Shown piece after piece: positions 5,514-5,580 of a stretch of 5,580 nt of DNA; the stretch's first letter is position 1; each line of letters opens with the position of its first letter. A model generated the notes under the pieces. It made no database searches and was not told the DNA's origin. It was given only the letters and a program-made list of their open reading frames with translations. A program made the translations under genes and the position numbers. Source of the stretch: an uncultured Pirellulaceae bacterium (GTDB lineage: Bacteria > Planctomycetota > Planctomycetia > Pirellulales > Pirellulaceae); assembly GCA_934278005.1 (NCBI GenBank), contig CAKQWG010000190.1, forward strand, positions 1-5,580, written 5' to 3'.

Positions 5514-5580
5514 CTAAACGGTGACAGTCTTCAAGAGCTCGACCAGCCGCTTAGCTGCGTGTCGCGTGGTGTCTTGAGTG
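5514..5580 (-). CDS. Possible C-terminal end of a minus-strand gene (partial)
   Basis: On the minus strand, 21 codons are open from the window edge to a TAG at 5516-5514. They encode an end that reads RHAAKRLVELLKTVTV, the kind of amphipathic helix often found at protein C-termini. Fourteen of the 21 codons end in G or C, similar to the neighbours. The stretch is too short to assign a family. A competing plus-strand reading from ATG 5478 (MAHRTLTAEGVALNGDSLQE...) is open to the window end over the same bases, so at most one of the two is likely to be real. If the minus reading is correct, the gene converges on the VWA gene with a 72-bp gap. Confidence 0.3.
   Translation of the reverse strand, partial: TQDTTRHAAKRLVELLKTVTV

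Noticed and set aside
1..5580. CRISPR arrays, tRNA/rRNA genes, insertion sequences, toxin-antitoxin or phage modules
   Set aside because: No regularly spaced direct repeats, transposase motifs, terminal inverted repeats or RNA gene signatures were seen on reading the window.

Overview
The window looks like ordinary core-genome DNA from a planctomycete, probably of the Pirellulales type. This is inferred from four things: moderately GC-rich coding sequence with little Shine-Dalgarno signal, an isoleucyl-tRNA synthetase of the long 'eukaryotic-like' class, a VWA protein with a single N-terminal membrane anchor of a kind common in planctomycetes, and loosely organised gene neighbourhoods. No rRNA, tRNA, CRISPR array, insertion sequence, phage gene or toxin/defence module was seen.

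Layout from left to right. Bases 1-1716 (+) are the 3' part of ileS: the end of the catalytic domain with the KMSKS loop, the anticodon-binding domain and the C-terminal appendix. Its stop codon overlaps the start of purN (1713-2339, +), the glycinamide ribonucleotide formyltransferase of purine synthesis. A GC-rich hairpin (2347-2363) lies between purN and a convergent two-gene minus-strand unit. That unit is transcribed from right to left: first a stand-alone LON substrate-binding-domain protein (2941-3654), then, 28 bp further on, a four-helix membrane protein (2382-2912) with some resemblance to CopD-type proteins.

A 188-bp divergent intergenic region (3655-3842) separates the LON-domain gene from dcd (3843-4406, +), a dCTP deaminase that supplies dUMP/dUTP for thymidylate synthesis. 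It holds a 23-bp imperfect dyad and an AT-rich patch, which are the best candidates for control elements. A gap of 21 bp follows dcd, then a membrane-anchored VWA-domain protein (4428-5441, +) with a complete MIDAS metal site. The last 139 bp hold no confident gene. They may contain the C-terminal end of a minus-strand gene or the first codons of a plus-strand one, and the sequence does not settle which.

Two genes (purN, dcd) belong to nucleotide metabolism and ileS to translation. The other two complete genes have no assignable specific role. I found no convincing new biological system. The most unusual items are two insertions in the IleRS catalytic domain around the KMSKS loop, one of them Ala/Gln-rich, and the small uncharacterised LON-domain/membrane-protein pair.
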